DNA of 64,000 bases from Symsagittifera roscoffensis. Its lineage: Eukaryota > Xenacoelomorpha > Acoela > Convolutidae. The stretch's first letter is position 1, and the number at the start of each line of letters is the position of its first letter. The translations under genes and the position numbers were made by a program. The stretch covers positions 40,551,831-40,615,830 of the forward strand of contig NC_087070.1 of the NCBI RefSeq assembly GCF_963678635.1, given 5' to 3'. Positions 62,445 to 64,000 of the stretch are shown here, in pieces. The notes under the pieces were generated by a model. The model ran no database searches. It had not been told where the DNA came from and saw only the letters and a program-made list of their open reading frames with translations.

Positions 62445-64000
62445 GCCGCCAACTTGGATCACTACACCGATCAAATTCCCATCCAACCAATCTTACCTCT
62501 TCAATCCCAATCATACCACTTTTTGCTTTTCCGCCACCCGATTTTCCATCTAGCAATGTAACATCAGGCATGAATTCCGACACTAACTCACATATTTCAG
62601 TTTTATACTCCATCTCGCAGCTAAATAACCCGAATATTGAAACCCCCGATGAATTTGCCGACTCAGAACCATCCCCATCCAATAATTTCCATAACCCTTC
62701 TAATTTTTCTCAACCTCCTTTTCAACCCATATTGTCAAATAACCCTGACCCAATCACTCCGACACCCTCTTATGCTTCCCAAGTTACCCCAACCTACTCC
62801 TCATACCAATCTGACCAATCATCTCATTCTCCAGACACCCCCCGAATCTCCCCAGAGCTAGATAATTTTATTACCCTCCAACAGCAACCCTACCACCTTA
62901 ACACCCCGACCATAAACCAAATCTCCTCCACTCCAAATTCATCAAATCCCCCTACACCCTCTTCAAATTATACTGACTCATTAACACCATCATCCACATC
63001 CACTATATCTTCCCTAAACACTAATAGAGCTTACCGCACTTTTAAAAGAAAATTCCCCAACCATCCTTTCCCAGCAAAACCAGGAACAGCCCGTGAATAC
63101 ATCAACCACCCCCAGCATACTAACACTAAAGAATTTTTAGCTATCACCTTACCCTCGTTTCCACAATACACTTTAAACACCCCTCACGACGCTAACGAAA
63201 CACGCAACTTTGTAGATGAATACGTTTTAATGCCCACTCTCTCTTGGACCTCATACTATCATTTCACTAACCCTCTTTGCTTACCTTTATCCAGTACTTC
63301 CATCGATATAGAACGAAACAAGGACATGCTATATCAACTCACTACACCACTAACCGCTAGACAGTTTACTTACGTTGGATATAAAAAATCACTAAAAATA
63401 CACACTGCACCTAGAGCTAATGAATATACACTAGAATACTACGATCACAACATCATTAGAGCTAACCAAGATCAATTCTTAGACGACGATCGCTTCGCTA
63501 ATCCACAAATCACCGAGAAATTTTTCATCAAGACACCATATATATTTACACTAAACATCTTCGACCGCAAGTTTGATCACATTATTTCAGAAGCACTAAC
63601 AGACACACAAGCATACGAAAGTTTTAAAGAACGCTTCCAAATATTTTCACTAACCTTTCATTTCCTTGCACCACACGAAAGAGATTTACACTGCTCACAC
63701 GATATTATGTTGCGCACTAAACAAACACATACATACAGTTACTATCGTTTCATCCAAAATCACTTTGACCTCCACACACCCTCTAGACAACCACACCATC
63801 GTTTCCAATTCATCAATTCAAAATACACTTCACCGTATTTCCTAAATTTCACATATTGTATTAAAGACACTAACCTCCATGGTATTCTTCGTAATTATGA
63901 CCCCATAACCCAAATGTACATTTTCTGCCCCATCACCAAGACCTTCAACGCCGAAGAATCCCGACCCTTCCTTATCCCGCACGAGTTCCTACAACCTATA
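62441..64000 (+). CDS. Long ORF downstream of env, open to the window edge (at least 520 codons)
   Basis: The ATG at 62,441 overlaps the env stop (ATGA). Reading codon by codon I find no stop before 64,000, so the gene continues outside the window. The first about 190 residues are Pro/Ser/Thr/Asn-rich and disordered ('NPPTPSSNYTDSLTPSSTST'). From about residue 195 a folded domain appears, rich in Tyr, Phe and His ('VGYKKSLKIHTAPRANEYTL', 'KDTNLHGILRNYDPITQMYI'). The layout (disordered N-terminus, folded C-terminus) parallels the ATG-less frame upstream of env. No membrane segment, zinc motif or known domain seen. A structural or regulatory protein of the element is likely. Confidence 0.65.
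   Translation, partial: MSRQLGSLHRSNSHPTNLTSSIPIIPLFAFPPPDFPSSNVTSGMNSDTNSHISVLYSISQLNNPNIETPDEFADSEPSPSNNFHNPSNFSQPPFQPILSNNPDPITPTPSYASQVTPTYSSYQSDQSSHSPDTPRISPELDNFITLQQQPYHLNTPTINQISSTPNSSNPPTPSSNYTDSLTPSSTSTISSLNTNRAYRTFKRKFPNHPFPAKPGTAREYINHPQHTNTKEFLAITLPSFPQYTLNTPHDANETRNFVDEYVLMPTLSWTSYYHFTNPLCLPLSSTSIDIERNKDMLYQLTTPLTARQFTYVGYKKSLKIHTAPRANEYTLEYYDHNIIRANQDQFLDDDRFANPQITEKFFIKTPYIFTLNIFDRKFDHIISEALTDTQAYESFKERFQIFSLTFHFLAPHERDLHCSHDIMLRTKQTHTYSYYRFIQNHFDLHTPSRQPHHRFQFINSKYTSPYFLNFTYCIKDTNLHGILRNYDPITQMYIFCPITKTFNAEESRPFLIPHEFLQPI

Noticed and set aside
1-64000. CRISPR arrays, bacterial operons or bacterial promoters
   Set aside because: The sequence is eukaryotic (spliced gene, LINEs, SINEs). 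The repeats present are minisatellites without spacer structure.

Overview
The window looks like a transposon-dense stretch of an invertebrate metazoan genome. Evidence: one spliced DEG/ENaC-type sodium channel gene with GT-AG introns, tRNA-derived SINEs, CR1-like LINE fragments, LTR retroelements and a Polinton/Maverick. I cannot name the species from sequence alone. Almost everything outside the channel gene is mobile or virus-derived DNA.

Layout. (1) 1-18,966: a decayed, internally rearranged Polinton. Capsid, core, penton-like, integrase and packaging-ATPase genes lie on the minus strand and a protein-primed DNA polymerase B lies on the plus strand. Its middle (about 3.5-12 kb) is built from repeated blocks, so the ATPase and its neighbours occur two or three times. 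(2) 18,967-26,154: a GC-richer, plus-strand block of unrecognised virus-like reading frames. It includes a probable macro (ADP-ribose-binding) domain and a coiled-coil protein followed in frame by an SGNH-hydrolase domain. It is joined abruptly to the truncated polymerase gene. (3) 26.8-34.9 kb: remnants of an LTR retroelement, with a decayed gag on the minus strand, LTR-like copies in opposite orientations and a 25-bp minisatellite that reuses an LTR word. (4) 35-47 kb: host-like, AT-rich DNA with LINE pieces, SINEs, a 0.93-kb inverted-repeat element and the last two visible exons of the DEG/ENaC gene.

(5) About 47.3 kb to beyond 64 kb: a very large, apparently intact Ty3/Gypsy-class retrovirus-like element, the most interesting part of the window. 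It has a plausible LTR end and primer-binding site, a long structured leader, a small basic ORF overlapping gag, and one uninterrupted 2,740-codon Gag-Pol with zinc knuckle, protease, RT, RNase H and DD35E integrase. An unusual 3' half follows: two tiny membrane ORFs, a 378-codon frame with no ATG, an 872-aa envelope-like glycoprotein resembling chuvirus/jingchuvirus glycoproteins, and a further frame open for at least 520 codons to the window edge. Neighbouring frames are linked by ATGA stop/start overlaps or short overlaps, giving an operon-like layout not expected of a Ty3 element.

The Polinton, gag and LINE genes all carry frameshifts or stops and should be read as fossils. The 47-64 kb element carries none that I can see, so it is probably recent or active. 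No sequence search could be run, so all family names rest on motif recognition.
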